Assembly: GCA_948567375.1 (NCBI GenBank) | Contig: OX419756.1 | Location: 42,510,552-42,574,551 of the forward strand | Direction of reading: 5' to 3' | From: Lunularia cruciata | Lineage: Eukaryota > Streptophyta > Marchantiopsida > Lunulariales > Lunulariaceae | DNA length: 64,000 nt | In this document: piece after piece, positions 22,007-33,100 of the stretch | Position numbering within the stretch: the first letter of the stretch is position 1 | Layout: the number at the start of each line of letters is the position of its first letter | Notes under the pieces: generated by a model | Database searches by the model: none | What the model was told of the DNA's origin: nothing | The model's input: only the letters and a program-made list of their open reading frames with translations | Position numbers and translations under genes: made by a program

Positions 22007-25000
22007 ATGGGGAAACTTCCGGTTTTCTTTGGCAAGGATGGAGAAGATGTGGAGGCCTTTGTGAGAGACTTCAAGAGAGCTTGCATAGGAAACAATGAGA
22101 GGAGGAAGAATGAGTGGGCCTCATTATTACCAGATTTCTTTGAGGATGCAGCACTTACATGGTATGAGTCAGAATACCAAAAGAGAGAGAGGAGAGAGGG
22201 GGAAGAGGAGTCTTGGGAGACTTTGACTTCAGCACTCATTGAGAACTTTCTTCCTGATGAGAGTTATGAGAGATTGATGAGTGAGGTTACATTTCTCAAG
22301 CAAGGAGATGGAGAGAAAGTGAGGGTCTATGTGGAAAGAGTGGAAAAGTTGGAGTCCAGATTTCGCATAGTGTTGAGGAAGGGTGGGGATGATGTGGAGA
22401 CTACAATGATTGGCATAGGGGCCATGCTCACCAAGAATTTTGTGGGAGGATTGAGACCACAAATTAGAAGCAAGGTGAGATATGAGAAACCTTCTTCCAA
22501 GGTTGAAGCTATCAAGATCGCAATTCATATGGAGGAGAGTTTGGAAGGGGATGAGAGTGATTTGGTGGTGAAGGAGGTTGTGCATCCTCCTCAAGGCTAC
22601 AAGTATGGTGGAACTTCTGATACTTTGGTGACAAGGGTTGCACCACAAGTAGTAGTTGCTCCAATTCTTGCACCTCCACCAAAAGATCCACTCCAAACCA
22701 TCACAGAACAACTTGCGGATCTCAAGATCAATGTGGTGCAACTATGGGAGAAGAGAGAGGTGGATCAGAATGTAGGGAGAGGACCTAGGAGTTATGGAAA
22801 CTATCCATATAGAGGAGGCCAACCAGCCAACAATTTCAATGATAGAAATTGTTTTGGTTGTGGAGGAAGAGGCCATATCCAAAGGAATTGCCCAAATTCC
22901 ACTTACCATGGAGGAAGGGGTTATGAGGGAGCCAATAGAGGGAAAGAGGGAGGTAGTGAAACCCAAGTGGCTCCTAATCCCAACAAAGGTAAGGGGATAG
23001 CATCCATAGATGTGGTTGAGAGCAAGTATGAGAAGGGAGAGTGCTCAAACTCCAAGGGTCTTAATTTGGAGCTTTTGGCACAAGAGAAGAAGAGAGCTCG
23101 TTTTGCAGAGGATGTTCACTCTTCTCAAGGATTTACTTCAAGCAAGGATACTCCTATGTCTACTAGGAGCACTCGCACCTCAACACCATCAACAACAAAG
23201 ACTCCAAGGAAGAAGTTGGGGATGGAGGACTTCTTGATCTCAAAGCAACAATGGAACTACAATGTGTTGGAGGATGTTGGTAGTCACAAGGCTAACATCA
23301 CAGTGGGCCAATTAATTGCTTTGAACCCTACCTTGAGAAAGGAGCTTAGAGGTGGTTTGAGTTCTACAAGGAGCAAAAAGAAGAAGAAGGCAAAAGTTCC
23401 AGTATCAATGGGGGTGGTGGATGCCAAGCCAGCACCATGGGAGGCTTGTGAATATGCCTCCAAGATTGATGTGAGAGTGAATGGTCACAACATCAAGGAT
23501 GCACTGGTTGATGGAGGATCAGCAGTGAATGCCATGTCAGAAAGGTTGATGAAGAAGTTGGGTATGATACCCTCAAGACCTTCAACATTTGTGGTGAGCA
23601 TGGCAAACAAGCAACAAGTTCGACCAGTAGGGGTGATGGATAAGGTGGTAGTTTCAGTTATGGGAGTTCAAAATCTCATGACTTTCCAAGTCTTGAAGGA
23701 TTCAAGCTATGACTTACTTCTTGGGAGGCCATGGTTGAGAGCAGCACGCACAACTGATCGATGGCACAAAGGGTACTTAAGGATTGGGCCATCAAACCAT
23801 AGAGTCACTGTTCCTGTGACTAACACCACCAACACCTCACATTCAGATACCCCATCTTCTGATTATTGGGAATCTGATTCTGAAGGAGGAGCTTCAGGTG
23901 TGGACACAAGCATGGAAGAGGAGACTTCCACGGAGGAGGATGAATCTGAATCTGATTCAGATGTGTATCCTTTGTGTGCTATGGATTTTGCACCTAAGCC
24001 AGAGGTTTTGAAGGACCCAGATAAATCACCATTGACACTTGAGGAGGTAGAGAGAAGGTTATCTACCCTCAAGTATGGCCCAAATGTTACCAAGGAGGAG
24101 AAGGTGAGATTTGAGGAGATTTTCCGCAAGTTCATCCATGTGTTTGCTTTTAGTTACAAGGATTTGAAGGAAGTCACCTTGGAGGAGCACAAGATAGAGG
24201 TGGAGTCACATGCAAGACCAATCCGCCAAAAGCAACGTCGCATTAGCCCACCAATATCTTTGGTTGTGAAGGAGGAGATTGATAAGCTCAAGGAGGCTGG
24301 ATTTATCTTTGAGGTGGAGAATTCAGAATGGGTGTCTCCAATTGTCATTGTGAAGAAAAAGAATGGCAAGCTTCGGGTATGTGTGGATTACAAGAAGCTT
24401 AATGCTGTTACCAAGAAGGACTACTACCCATTGCCATTCATTGATGAGATCTTGGAGGAGGTTGCAGGTCATGAGAGGTACAGTTTTGGAGATGGTTATA
24501 GTGGATATAACCAAATAAAGATTGCACCAGAGCATCAACAACTCACCACATTCACCACACCTTGGGGAACTTACGCTTTCAAGGTCATGCCTTTTGGGCT
24601 TTGCAATGCTCCAGCCACATTCCAACGGTTCATGAACAAGGTATTTGAACCTTTCATTGGGAAATTTGTGAGAGATTTCATTGATGACTTTTGTGTCTAT
24701 GGGAGCAAGGAGGAGCACTTTGAGCACCTAATCAAAGTCTTGCAACGCTTGGATGAGGCAAATGCATCACTCAACCCAGAGAAGTGCATTTTTGGATGTG
24801 AAGAAGGTCTACTTTTGGGGCACATCATCTCCAAGGATGGAATAGCAGTTGATCCTGAGAAGGTGAGGAAAATCTCAGACCTTCCATTCCCTTCAAGCTT
24901 GACAAAGTTACGCCAATTCTTGGGAATGGTTGGGTACTATAGGAGGTTCATCTTCTCATTTTCCAACAAGGCTTATGCATTGACCATCTACATGAAGAAG

Positions 25001-26833
25001 GGTGTAGATTACATGGTGATTTTGGAAGACAAGGAGGCTCTCAAAGCTTTTGAGGAGCTCAAGCAATCCCTTGTTGTAGCTCCAATTCTTGCTAAACCTG
25101 ATTGGAGTAAGCCTTTCATCCTCTACACTGATGCTTCTAATGTAGCTATAGGATGCACTCTTAGTCAATTAGACCAAGATGGGCATGATCATCCAATAGC
25201 TTATGCTACTAGGCAGATGGTTTCAGCAGAGAAGAACTACTCTGTCATAGAGAGAGAAGGGTTGGCAGTGATCTTTGGTCTCAAGAAGTTTAGACACTAC
25301 TTGATTGGAGGGAAAGCCACAATTGTCACGGATCACAAGGCTTTGAAGTACATCTTCAACAAGCCTAATGTTGAAGGGAGACTAGCAAGGTGGATGATAC
25401 TCTTGTCTGAGTATGACTACACAATTGAGGATAGGCCAGGAAAGAAACATGCAAATGCTGATTTGTTATCTAGAGCCTATGATCATGATGGAGATGAGCC
25501 AGTAGATGATTCCTTCCCGGATGAGGAGCTCATGACAATCTCAGTCACTCAAGAGGTTCCAATGGAGTACAAGGAGATTGTGGATTTTGTGACAAGAGGT
25601 AACTATCCAGAAGGGATGCATGCTAGGGAGAGGAAGGCCCTTGCAGCAAGATCTAGACCTTACACAATGGTGGATGATATTCTTTTTCACCAAGGAGCAG
25701 ATGGTCTACTTCGAAGAGCAGTGGGTAAGGAAGAGTCTATCCTACTCATAAAGGAGTTTCATGAAGGTTTAGTATGTGGAGGACACTTTGCAGGAAAGGT
25801 GACTGCTTTCAAGATTCTAGATGCAGGTTACCATTGGAGAGGGATTTTCAAGGATTGTCTTGATTATTGCAAAACTTGTCATGTTTGTCAAGCTTTTGCT
25901 AGAAAGTCTACATCCACTCCACCACTTAGATCAATTCCATTGCTAGGACCCTTTGAGAAGTGGGGAATTGATTTTGTAGGACCTCTCAATAGAACCCCAA
26001 GGAACAATCGGTACATTGTGGTAGTTACTGATTACCTTACCAAGTGGGTTGAGGCTAGACCATTGAGGGACAAGAATGAAGATGAAGTGGGTAGATTTCT
26101 TTATGAACGCATTATCACTAGGTTTGGATGCCCTTTGGAGTTGGTTTCTGATAGAGGAGGAGAGTTTACAGGAAGCATTACTACAGCCATGCTACGACAT
26201 TTCTCTATCACACATAGAGTAACTACATCCTATAAGCCAAATTCCAATGGCTTGGCAGAGAGAACCAATCAGACCTTGTGCATGATGTTGGCCAAAGATG
26301 CAGAAATGGAGGGGGCTAAACATCATTGGGACAAGAGGATTCATGCAGTTTTGTGGGAGTATAGGACAACCATGAAGACTTCCACTGGATATTCTCCATT
26401 CCAATTGGTGTATGGTATTGAGTCTACCTTACCTATTCACTTTGATCTTCCTACCTTCCAAAGCATTCATAGGAGATTGAAGAAAGCACAAGGAAGTGAT
26501 GCAGAGAAGTCAAGGAAGGATCAACTCATGGAGTTGGAAGAGGCAAGAGCAGTTGCTATGGTTCGAGTGGAGCAAGCCCAAAGGAAACAAAAGGAGAGCT
26601 ATGACAAGAGGCAAGGCAAGAAGAAGGTGGAGCCTTTCAAAGAAGGTGATTGGGTAATGTTGTTTGATTCCATTCGATTCAAGAGAGTACAAAAGAAGTT
26701 TTTGCCTAAGTACTTTGGACCTTTCATAGTAGAGAAGGTGTGGGGAAATTACACTTATGATCTCAAGGAGTTGGGAGGAAGACACTTTGATAGGATTAAC
26801 CATGATAAGTTGAAGATGTACCATAGAAGGTAG
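22007..26833 (+). CDS. Intact Ty3/Gypsy gag-pol polyprotein
   Basis: One 1608-aa frame. The ATG at 22007 has a good context (A at -3, G at +4). Residues 1-190 are a capsid-like gag; the CCHC nucleocapsid knuckle is C282/C285/H290/C295. The aspartic protease motif is DGGSA at D502 (DGG in place of DSG/DTG). RT spans about 740-930 with FIDD at 891-894. RNase H has TDAS at D1042. Integrase has a zinc-binding region at about 1252-1294 and a catalytic triad D1322, D1382, E1418 (D-D35-E). A GPF-type C-terminal module (KYFGPFIVEKVWG, about 1567-1580) ends the protein; there is no chromodomain. Gag and pol are fused without a frameshift. The lack of a chromodomain suggests a non-chromovirus lineage. 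Confidence 0.95.
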   Translation: MGKLPVFFGKDGEDVEAFVRDFKRACIGNNERRKNEWASLLPDFFEDAALTWYESEYQKRERREGEEESWETLTSALIENFLPDESYERLMSEVTFLKQGDGEKVRVYVERVEKLESRFRIVLRKGGDDVETTMIGIGAMLTKNFVGGLRPQIRSKVRYEKPSSKVEAIKIAIHMEESLEGDESDLVVKEVVHPPQGYKYGGTSDTLVTRVAPQVVVAPILAPPPKDPLQTITEQLADLKINVVQLWEKREVDQNVGRGPRSYGNYPYRGGQPANNFNDRNCFGCGGRGHIQRNCPNSTYHGGRGYEGANRGKEGGSETQVAPNPNKGKGIASIDVVESKYEKGECSNSKGLNLELLAQEKKRARFAEDVHSSQGFTSSKDTPMSTRSTRTSTPSTTKTPRKKLGMEDFLISKQQWNYNVLEDVGSHKANITVGQLIALNPTLRKELRGGLSSTRSKKKKKAKVPVSMGVVDAKPAPWEACEYASKIDVRVNGHNIKDALVDGGSAVNAMSERLMKKLGMIPSRPSTFVVSMANKQQVRPVGVMDKVVVSVMGVQNLMTFQVLKDSSYDLLLGRPWLRAARTTDRWHKGYLRIGPSNHRVTVPVTNTTNTSHSDTPSSDYWESDSEGGASGVDTSMEEETSTEEDESESDSDVYPLCAMDFAPKPEVLKDPDKSPLTLEEVERRLSTLKYGPNVTKEEKVRFEEIFRKFIHVFAFSYKDLKEVTLEEHKIEVESHARPIRQKQRRISPPISLVVKEEIDKLKEAGFIFEVENSEWVSPIVIVKKKNGKLRVCVDYKKLNAVTKKDYYPLPFIDEILEEVAGHERYSFGDGYSGYNQIKIAPEHQQLTTFTTPWGTYAFKVMPFGLCNAPATFQRFMNKVFEPFIGKFVRDFIDDFCVYGSKEEHFEHLIKVLQRLDEANASLNPEKCIFGCEEGLLLGHIISKDGIAVDPEKVRKISDLPFPSSLTKLRQFLGMVGYYRRFIFSFSNKAYALTIYMKKGVDYMVILEDKEALKAFEELKQSLVVAPILAKPDWSKPFILYTDASNVAIGCTLSQLDQDGHDHPIAYATRQMVSAEKNYSVIEREGLAVIFGLKKFRHYLIGGKATIVTDHKALKYIFNKPNVEGRLARWMILLSEYDYTIEDRPGKKHANADLLSRAYDHDGDEPVDDSFPDEELMTISVTQEVPMEYKEIVDFVTRGNYPEGMHARERKALAARSRPYTMVDDILFHQGADGLLRRAVGKEESILLIKEFHEGLVCGGHFAGKVTAFKILDAGYHWRGIFKDCLDYCKTCHVCQAFARKSTSTPPLRSIPLLGPFEKWGIDFVGPLNRTPRNNRYIVVVTDYLTKWVEARPLRDKNEDEVGRFLYERIITRFGCPLELVSDRGGEFTGSITTAMLRHFSITHRVTTSYKPNSNGLAERTNQTLCMMLAKDAEMEGAKHHWDKRIHAVLWEYRTTMKTSTGYSPFQLVYGIESTLPIHFDLPTFQSIHRRLKKAQGSDAEKSRKDQLMELEEARAVAMVRVEQAQRKQKESYDKRQGKKKVEPFKEGDWVMLFDSIRFKRVQKKFLPKYFGPFIVEKVWGNYTYDLKELGGRHFDRINHDKLKMYHRR

Positions 26834-26867
26834 AGAGACCTTCACTTTGAGGACAAAGTGAAAACTT

Positions 26868-26881
26868 AGTCCGGGGGTAAA
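26868..26881 (+). promoter_or_regulatory. Polypurine tract of the inner A element
   Basis: AGTCCGGGGGTAAA immediately precedes the 3' LTR. The G-run next to the LTR is the expected site of plus-strand DNA priming. Confidence 0.8.
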
Positions 26882-27573
26882 TGTAACACCCATTTGTGCA
26901 TGTGTGTGGTATTGTGATATTTAGCTTGGTATTACAAGTACTTAAGAGATATTATTTATATAGAGATAAAGGATGGTTCTATATTAGTCATGGTTAGCTA
27001 AAGTTAGTCATAGCTAAGATAGATGGGACCTTACTTTAGAGGAAGTAGAAAAGATGAGCACCACTATTTTGGATTTTAGTGTGTTGACTTGGTATTATTC
27101 CTAGGTGTTTGGCTTTGGGGAAAGAGTTGAGAACTCTTGGGCCCGCAAGCCTTTTTGTTTTGGATTCTTCTTTAGTCCAAGGATAGCCCATGTGAAGGAA
27201 TCCTTGCTTTAGTGGTTGGGTCAAGATAAGACCACATGCTTAGGGGAATATGCCCATGTGAATGGATATTCCTTTCTACTTTTTGACTTTACTTGACTTT
27301 TAGTCTAGTAACTTGAGTTACTACGGTAATTAGTAACTTTGGTACGTAACTATTTCACAAGTATATAAACAAGGAGTGAGGAGGTACTCATCATCCTTTC
27401 ATTTGCAACTATCTCTCTCTCATTGAGTTCTCTAGTGAGCAATGTCTTGAGTCTTGGAGTGTTAGCCTTGGAGGAGTATGATGGAGTTGGGGTTCCTTGC
27501 CTTCTTAGTCCATGGTGCGCTACCATAATAGCCATCAGATGTTCATCCTGAGTGAGAGACAGGCCGGCTCACA
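26882..27573 (+). mobile_element. 3' LTR of the inner A element
   Basis: 692 bp, nearly identical to the 5' LTR, ending GGCTCACA at 27573, followed by the target duplication gatc. Confidence 0.95.
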
Positions 27574-27577
27574 GATC

Positions 27578-28256
27578 AAAACTCTAGGGCATCCGTCTCT
27601 AAAAACTTTCAGATCTTTACACCTTTCTAGTCAACACACATATTTCAGATTTGGTCTCAAAACCACCCCCCTCACTTCAAAAACTCATAACTCACTGCGC
27701 AAGAATGATCTCTCTCTAATTTTTGTGGCAGCAGGTAGGATACAATGCACGTAATTAACTTGGAAATTTTCAGGACAATCCAGTGAAAATTGAAGAAATG
27801 GCAGACTCTGTAAAATTTTCCAAAGAGCATGCAGTTGTGGGAGCACTTTACCCTATCAACTTTCAAAAATTCTAGCCCAGTGTGCATAGTAGCTCTCACA
27901 ATAATTTTAAATGTGCTAACTAAAAGATAACCCAAGCTATCATGTGTAGAAATTTCAAGTCCAGATCTTAAACTTGAGATTTTGCCAAAATCACCTTAAT
28001 CCCCAAAATTTGCAATCCACCTCACACAAGCTCTCCGATTCCTCTCATGTGTACAAGATGTACAAAATCACCTCAAAGACATCATAATGAACTACAGTGT
28101 ATACAAATGGATCTTGGTTCTCTAACATAAGTTCAACCCTCTCCTCTCCTAATGTTCTCTCCAAGTGAGCTCTCATAGCCTCCTTCTCCCTAATGTAGAA
28201 TTGAATGCGGAACATTATCTTGCCTTCTAGAGAGGTCCCAACAACGGAACCAAAAA
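27578..28256 (-). mobile_element. Leader of the outer A element, 5' part, with primer-binding site
   Basis: Reverse complement of about 20435-21140 in the intact copy. The primer site is at 28235-28252 and reads TGGTTCCGTTGTTGGGAC on the minus strand, two changes from the inner copy. The leader continues at 19742 on the other side of the nested element. Confidence 0.85.
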
Positions 28257-28946
28257 TGTGAGCCGGCCTATCTCTCACTCAGGATGAACCTCTAATGGCT
28301 ATTATGGTAGCGCACCATGGACTAAGAAGGCAAGGAACCCAAACTCCATCATACTCCTCCAAGGCTAACACTCCAAGACTCAAGACATTGCTCACTAGAG
28401 AACTCAATGAGAGAGAGATCGTTACAAATGAAAGGATGATGAGTACCTCCTCACCCCTTGTTTATATACTTGTGAAATAGTTACATACCAAAGTTGCTAA
28501 TTACCGTTGTAACTCAAGTTACTAGACTAAAAGTCAAGTAAAGTCAAAAAGTAGAAAGGAATATCCATTCACATGGGCATATTCCCCTAAGCATGTGGTC
28601 TTATCTTGACCCAACCACTAAGTCAAGGATTCCTCCACATGGGCTATCCCTGGACTAAAGAAGAATCCAAAAGAAAAAGGCTTGCGGGCCAAGAGTTCTC
28701 AACTCTTTCCTCAAAGCCAAACACTTAGGAATAATACCAAGTCAACACACTAAATCCAAAATAGTGGTGCTCATCTTTTCTACTTCCTCTAAAATAAGTT
28801 CCCCTCTATCTTAGCTTTGACTAACTTTAGCTAACCATGACTAATATAGAACTATCCTTTATCTCTATATAAATAATATCTCTTAAGTACTTGTAATACT
28901 AAGCTAAATATCACAATACCACACACATGCACAAATGGGTGTTACA
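28257..28946 (-). mobile_element. 5' LTR of the outer A element
   Basis: 690 bp; starts TGTAACACCC at 28946 and ends GGCTCACA at 28257 on the minus strand, with the primer site directly inside it. Confidence 0.9.
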
Positions 28947-30111
28947 GGACTGACAAGTTGAGGAGCTTGCAAGAGTTCTAACAGAAGGCTGGAGAGAGCT
29001 TACGCGAGGGATACACTTGCGTGAGGCGGCTAATCAGTTTCACTCAAGGAGTTACTAAGGCCCAAGCAGTCCAATTTTGGTATGGGATATTGGACAAGGA
29101 GTTGCGACGTAGAGTTTGTGATGCTACATTGTTATAGGCTACTTTGCCTACTATGGCAGTAGTCTTTGGTTTGGCTGAGCGTATTGAGCTCAACATGGTG
29201 GAGGAGAGGGTGATGACATATGGATTTAGTAGGGAGACCTCATCCATGGCTATGACTTCTTCTAGAGTGTAGCAAAGTGCACCACACCCGATTGGGTTTT
29301 GAGGACAGGGTGGATAGCCTAGATCCTATGGAGCGAGTGGAGGGCCTATTGGAGTTAGAACTTTACCTTCATTTTTGGGTTAACAACAGCCAATGACTGG
29401 TGGTGTTGCTTGTTGGACTTTGTGGTGGATCTCACCATCGGAGAGAGTGTCCTCAGGGCAGTGGACTTGATACCTTGGGTGCATCATAGCTAGCACAGAG
29501 GCAGTGTGAGCATTGCCATAGATTTGGTCACACTAGTGACCAGTGTTTTGACCTACACCCAAAGTTATGGAGTGGTAGGGTTGCTATGGCAAGTAGTAGA
29601 GGAGCTCTAGTTCATGGAGAACAAGGGAGTGGAAGTGGTGGTAGAGGATCTACACCTAGTAGGGGTGCAGGACCTGCCCTTACTTTTGATATAGCTATGG
29701 CTACTCGGATTGAGTAGTTGAAGCTTTGATTGACTAGTATGGCTATTGCTCAGAGGAGATCAGATTTGGGTGTTGAGGCTTCCACCTCATATGTTGATGA
29801 TAGAGATGCTTTGGACTTCATGTGCGGAGCAACACAGGTGGATGCATTTGCAATAGTGACAAGGAGTGCAGTACGTGCTCCAGAGCCTAGAGGAGCATCA
29901 GTGGAGTTGGACCACAAAGAGGAGAGGTTGGGAGACAAGTCAAACTTCCCCAATCTTTCATGCTATAGGAGGCATTGCAGACAACATCCATGGTCCCTAG
30001 ACATCCCAATGCAGGTGTGGTAGGTGGTGATGGAGAACATGATGGACTACCTGCTAGTCAGCCACCTTCTACTACACAGACTGAGTCTAGCATGATGTTG
30101 GGGGCGGCTTA
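28947..30111 (+). pseudogene. G2 gag, C-terminal part with zinc knuckles
   Basis: Broken frames of a retrotransposon gag. Near 29410-29455 there is a damaged knuckle (LCGGSHHRRECPQG). At 29505-29546 there is a clean CCHC knuckle, CEHCHRFGHTSDQC, spaced C-X2-C-X4-H-X4-C. A Ser/Gly/Arg-rich stretch and then an acidic region (to about 30020) follow. The N-terminal capsid region is only partly present. The sequence is cut at 30111 by the E element and continues at about 33832. Confidence 0.75.
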
Positions 30112-33100
30112 TGTGACAACCTGGCAAATATCACTTTTGCGGTAATCGGGTCAGTAGAGTTCATTCCCACAGAGATACTATCCAAAATTGGTCAAATACG
30201 AAGACAAAAGTCACAATTGCAGTTCTTCTTGATGGCTTCTTTAATCTCTTAGGTAGAAACTACACCCAAAAGAGAGTAACAAGCTCACAATCTTGACAAC
30301 TTGTCACAAATACACACACACATAATCATAACATAGCAAATTCTGTCCAAACAACTCTTGATTGTGATGATTCAAATTCTCCCGAAGACGGCACTTCACT
30401 GCAAAGACCGATTTTGCCTCAGAATTGTGTTCCACCTCTCCACTGAAGGCACAACTTCCTCGATCAAAATTGCTTCACATCAACTTCGTGCTGCACTCAC
30501 AAATGCAAAATACTACCAACACTACAATTCCTCTCAGACCTGTCAAGGCATTACTCCTATGCACTTCACTCAGGATCCAACACACAAAATGAAGATCGAG
30601 GTTGCAGATTCCAACATCCACAAACATACTAACTTGCTCTTTGGAATTCTCCACACACTCACAAACACAAACATGAAATTGATAATTGGAATTAAGCTTA
30701 AGCGACGAGTACTAGGAACAACACTTCACTCTATCTATCTTCAAAAATTTACTGAATAACATCATACTGTGAATGCTCCCCTTAAATACTGAAGCAAATG
30801 ACAGACTCACCTACCTAGGCACCGCTTCCTAACATCCTTTCCTACCTATAGATCCTAAGTGACAGTCTATCTCTTCATATCTGCCTCTTCCTATCTCAAA
30901 ATCGACACTTATCCCGATCCGATGTCTACCTCATCATCGGCTTCCAAACCCAATGATCTTCTTACTATTTCTCCTTCTTCGGGTATATCTACATCTACCA
31001 AATCCTTCATTGTTTCTACTACTTCTTTACTAGAAACTACAATTGCACTCAGGAGTGACTTATCTAACTCATTATCTCTTGACCCATTCTCCTCTAATGT
31101 ATCAATCATCAAGTAGGATGACACCTATACTCCTACTTTTGCAACATCGGGTCTCTTCTCCACTGTCACACTATTCCGAGTCTTCTCTAATTTTGAATTG
31201 ACTAAATCCAGTCTAAGACTAACATTGTTCTCTACATCTAACATTTTCCTATCTCCACGCTCTCTCAATCGAATCAGCAACGTGTTCATATCCACATCTT
31301 TGGCTTCTCTCTTCCGAGTTTCCTGCATAAGTAACTTCAACTCATGTAGGTGGGCTTCTTCCAATCTCCCTTCAGCCTCTGTGCTTAAGATTGCTCTCAA
31401 CTTCCCCGCAACTTCTCCTACTGATTCCGACTCATATCCTTGAGAGCGCTCTACCTTCAGTTCTTCACGATACATCTTCAGCTCATCTTTGTACTCCACA
31501 GCAAGCATCTTCTTCTCCTTTGCATACTATGTACTCTGTAACTCAGCACTTCTGACTAGCTCTCGTAATTGTTCTTCTTCTTCTTGCCTGGCTGCTAACT
31601 CCCTCTACCATGCTTGATCCTTCCCCGCTGCACTCTTTTTCAAGCTGCCCAACTCCTGCTCCATTACAATGTTCATCGCCTTCAAATGAACATTCTCAAT
31701 GCGCACATCACTCACTTCTTCCTTCATCTTATTGAGCCACATTGTTTGTTCCTTGAATTCTCCGGCTCGCCTTTGCAATTCATTTTCCTTTTCGGCGCAG
31801 CTCTCTTGTAGCATGGTTAGCGTTTTCTTCATCAAGCTTTCCTCCCTCCGAAGTTCTTCCACTTCCTCGCTTCTTTGGACTTGTTGCTCCTGCAGCTCCT
31901 TCACTTCACTTACCAAATACTTCACCATCTACAATTCGTTCATCCCCTTCTTGCGATCTTGGGGAATTACTCTTCAATGCTCCTTCAACAGTTCCAGCAA
32001 TGGTGTTACCACCTTCATCATATAGGATATCCCGCCGAAGTGCTCTTCCTTGTCTTTGCCATCTTTGTCTGGAGTCTTCTCCTTCGTCATCGGTTCCTTC
32101 ATCCAAAGTTGCGATCTTTGTATCTTCATCGTGTCAGCACTTTCTTCATCTTGGCATCTTGAAATCTGCCTTGCGGGATTCTTTGCTTCCTCTTCTGCTC
32201 TTGACTTGTTTACTACCATCATCTGACAAGCCTCACTTACTGCTCCCGATTGCTGGACCTCTAGCTCCCCATCGCTATCGCTCCCCAACTCCTCACTTTT
32301 CAATGTGAGCTCCTCTTCTTCCGATTCCTCTTCTTGCGACTCACTCTCTTTCCCAGACTCTGATCCCAATGATGCCTCTTTTACAATCTTTGCCGTCTGC
32401 AACCTCAGCCACCGAGTCTTCCTTTGCATGGGAGGCAACCTTTCTTCTTTGGGTTTGTCATGTTTCTTTGTCTTTGGACTGGTAATTTCTTTGACTTTCC
32501 ATTGTCCCATCCTCGCAAAGTATTTGTCATTTGCTCAAAGATGTAGCATATATTGGCGCTCCTCCTCGTCTGCTTCCCATTGCAAATCAAGATGCATATG
32601 AGACACCATACGATGATGCTCTTCTTTGGATAGTAAGTTCAGCCCAAAGTAGAAGTGGGCTGCGAACGGTGCAAAATAATGTGGTGGCGAGCCCGTTCTC
32701 CAATTCACCATCTGCCTCGTTCGGTGATGAAAGCACTTTGCCCAATTCATTGGAGCTCCTGCAAACATCTGATGGAAGAAAACAGCCTGTTGCATGTTCA
32801 CGTAGGTAGTTCATTCTAGCTTGAACATGGCCATCATCGCTCCCACAATACTTCTTTGGATCGGGTCCCAATAGGACTCCACCTTGTAGCCATTCGTGGT
32901 TTGTGGAGCAAAGAACAAATTGTGGATTTCCGCTATCTCCTCTACAGCATCACACTTATGATAGAAGGTGATCCAGGTTGGTTCTCCTGCTTCTCTTCCC
33001 AATACCAACTTCCAATCCGACTCAGTCCATCGAGCCGGATTGCCTCTCTTCTCTTCCACCTCGGGACCCTCCTCACAATTACTGGCAGCAATCTTTGCCA

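Larger units (their letters stand above)
19743..27573 (+). mobile_element. Family A Gypsy element, inner copy: complete and very young
   Basis: A 7831-bp element with 692-bp LTRs at both ends differing at only about two positions (near 19978/27117 and 20400/27539). It has a primer-binding site, a leader ORF, one uninterrupted gag-pol frame and a polypurine tract. Flanking gatc occurs at 19739-19742 and 27574-27577, giving a 4-bp target duplication. It is inserted head-to-head in the leader of another A element. All expected parts of an autonomous element are present, so it may be active or recently so. Confidence 0.95.
13315..28946 (-). mobile_element. Family A Gypsy element, outer (older) copy, split by a nested insertion
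   Basis: LTRs at 28257-28946 (5') and 13315-14006 (3') pair with each other: they share the variants ACCTCTAATGG and GATCGTTACAAAT, absent from the inner copy, and differ by roughly 4-5%. Internal parts are leader (27578-28256 joined to 18880-19742), a zinc-knuckle ORF relic and a broken gag-pol. The inner A element lies at 19743-27573 within the leader. Flanking 4-mers gtac and ggac do not form a clean target duplication, and the flanks belong to different sequences. A later rearrangement at one end is therefore likely. Confidence 0.85.

Noticed and set aside
24154-25168. Antisense open frames opposite RT and RNase H of the A polyprotein
   Set aside because: They mirror the codon pattern of the sense frame, recur opposite the decayed copy in step with it, and have no recognisable domain.
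13311-28950. gtac/ggac as the target duplication of the outer A element
   Set aside because: They differ at one of four bases, and the sequences beyond them come from unrelated elements, so the similarity is probably chance.
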